Assembly: GCA_023441845.1 (NCBI GenBank)
Contig: JAEZNF010000055.1
Location: forward strand, 1 to 5,990
Direction: 5' to 3'
From: Bacillota bacterium
Lineage (GTDB): Bacteria > Bacillota > Clostridia > Acetivibrionales > DSM-2933
Length of the DNA stretch: 5,990 nt
Part shown: positions 5,107 to 5,990 of the stretch, piece by piece
How the letters are laid out: every line of letters begins with the position of its first letter
Position numbering within the stretch: the first letter of the stretch is position 1
Notes under the pieces: model-generated
Told to the model about the DNA's origin: nothing
Databases searched by the model: none
What the model saw: the letters and a program-made list of their open reading frames with translations, nothing else
Translations under genes and position numbers: made by a program

Positions 5107-5990
5107 TTAATACTTTATTGTTTTTGCAAGTAAATCCTTTCCCGCAACAGTATCTCTAAAAATTGTCCTCGCAGCCTCAATATATTCCTCAGGGTCTGTA
5201 AGCGACGGACTGTAGTGAGTAAGCCACAGTTCCCCAACGTTCCCTAGCTTTGCAAGCAGCGCTGCCTCGGAAAACATCATATGCTTTTTCTGCACAGCCT
5301 TGGAAGAATCCTCCGCATCGCCGTACATACCTTCACAAATAAAGAGGTCAGAGCCGTTAATAAACCCTGCCAATTCCTCTGTCGGCCTTGTATCGGTGCA
5401 ATAACAAATTTTAATCCCTTTCCTGGGAGCACCCAAAACCATTTCGGGAGTAATAACCCTGTCTTCCAGTGTAATTGTCTCACCTTTTTGCAGACGGCTC
5501 CAGTAGTTAACAGGAATCATCAGCTTATTGGCACGTTCAACCTCAAATTTGCCCTGCCTCTTAATCTCAATACAATATGACAGGCATGTAAGGGTATGAT
5601 CCACCGGTATGCTTTTGATATAAATATCGCTTATGCAGGTTTCAGCACTTTCGCTGTCCGGTAATTCAACTATTTGAAGCTCATATGGTAATTCCGGTGA
5701 AATCACCGTTAAACCTTCAACCACTTTTTTTAGTCCTGGAGGCCCTATCATGGTTAATGGCTCTGTCCTCCCCGAATTGCCCAATGTAAGAAGGAATCCG
5801 GGCAATCCGGCTACATGATCTGCGTGATAGTGGGTAAACAGGACAGCATCAATTGCCTTAAATCCCCATTCGGCCATTTTAAGCGGGATTTGGGTTCCTT
5901 CCCCGCAATCTATCAGAATCATTCTTCCGTTATATCTTATCAAAAGGGATGTGAGCCACCTGTCCGGCAGCGGCATCATCCCACTTGTTC
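5107..5990 (-). CDS. rnz: Ribonuclease Z (tRNA 3' endonuclease), 5' end outside window
   Basis: Metallo-beta-lactamase-fold endonuclease of the cytoplasm that cuts the 3' trailer from tRNA precursors. The reading frame is open to the right edge: before MMPLPDRWLT it continues as TSG, matching the family start (LLGTGGMMPLPxRWLT). The true start is therefore a dozen or so codons beyond base 5990, and the ATGs at 5979 and 5976 are internal. Counting from 5979, the zinc motif THYHADH is at 49-55 (H50, H52, D54, H55), VDHT with a further His ligand is near 146-149, CTDTRP (bridging Asp) near 194-199, HMMFSEAA (conserved HxxxxE) near 233-240, and THYSPS (last His ligand) near 255-260. The insert around residues 60-110 with GNSGRTEPLTMIGPPGL is the usual substrate-side region. 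All catalytic ligands are present, and the total length should be about 300, normal for the family. It converges on the protease and is followed by two hairpins. Its promoter is not in the window. Confidence 0.95.
   Translation of the reverse strand, partial: TSGMMPLPDRWLTSLLIRYNGRMILIDCGEGTQIPLKMAEWGFKAIDAVLFTHYHADHVAGLPGFLLTLGNSGRTEPLTMIGPPGLKKVVEGLTVISPELPYELQIVELPDSESAETCISDIYIKSIPVDHTLTCLSYCIEIKRQGKFEVERANKLMIPVNYWSRLQKGETITLEDRVITPEMVLGAPRKGIKICYCTDTRPTEELAGFINGSDLFICEGMYGDAEDSSKAVQKKHMMFSEAALLAKLGNVGELWLTHYSPSLTDPEEYIEAARTIFRDTVAGKDLLAKTIKY

Noticed and set aside
5277..5580. Open frames on both strands inside RNase Z
   Set aside because: Shadows of the RNase Z gene without start signals or motifs.
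5977..5979. ATG at 5979 as the start of RNase Z
   Set aside because: The frame stays open to the window edge with family-like residues (TSG before MMPLP), so this Met is internal.

Overview
The window looks like a chromosomal segment of a low-to-moderate GC, Gram-positive anaerobe of the Clostridia. Evidence: strong AGGAGG-type ribosome binding sites, AT-rich intergenic DNA, a clostridial-style NadR without a DNA-binding domain, a secreted thermolysin-type protease with a Gram-positive signal peptide, and a GC-rich palindrome resembling repeats scattered through clostridial genomes. The species cannot be named from this sequence alone.

Layout. (1) Bases 1-1336, minus strand: a tight two-gene NAD-salvage operon, pnuC (nicotinamide riboside uptake) then nadR (NR kinase / NMN adenylyltransferase, running off the left edge). 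PnuC imports the riboside, and NadR phosphorylates it (which traps it) and adenylylates it to NAD. (2) Bases 1337-2344: about 1 kb with no intact gene. It is a patch of decayed genes: a macrodomain (ADP-ribose-type) gene with a frameshift and an internal deletion (minus), a possible signal-peptide fragment (minus, weak), a short C-terminal tail of an unknown gene (plus), and a DUF3795-type cysteine-rich gene with a frameshift (plus). (3) Bases 2345-4753, plus: a complete 802-residue secreted M4 zinc metalloprotease with propeptide, catalytic domain and three C-terminal fibronectin-III-like repeats. (4) Bases 4754-5106: an intergenic region with a long GC-rich imperfect hairpin just after the protease, an AT-rich stretch with at most a very weak gene remnant, and two more hairpins that probably end transcription between the convergent genes. 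(5) Bases 5107-5990, minus: ribonuclease Z (tRNA 3' processing), whose true start lies beyond the right edge.

The protease and RNase Z are convergent, and there is no sign that they work together with the NAD operon. I found no CRISPR array, tRNA, rRNA, intact transposase or convincing new multi-gene system. The points most worth a second look are the broken genes in region 2, the hairpin repeat at 4759-4828, and the altered calcium-site and active-site surroundings plus C-terminal repeats of the protease.
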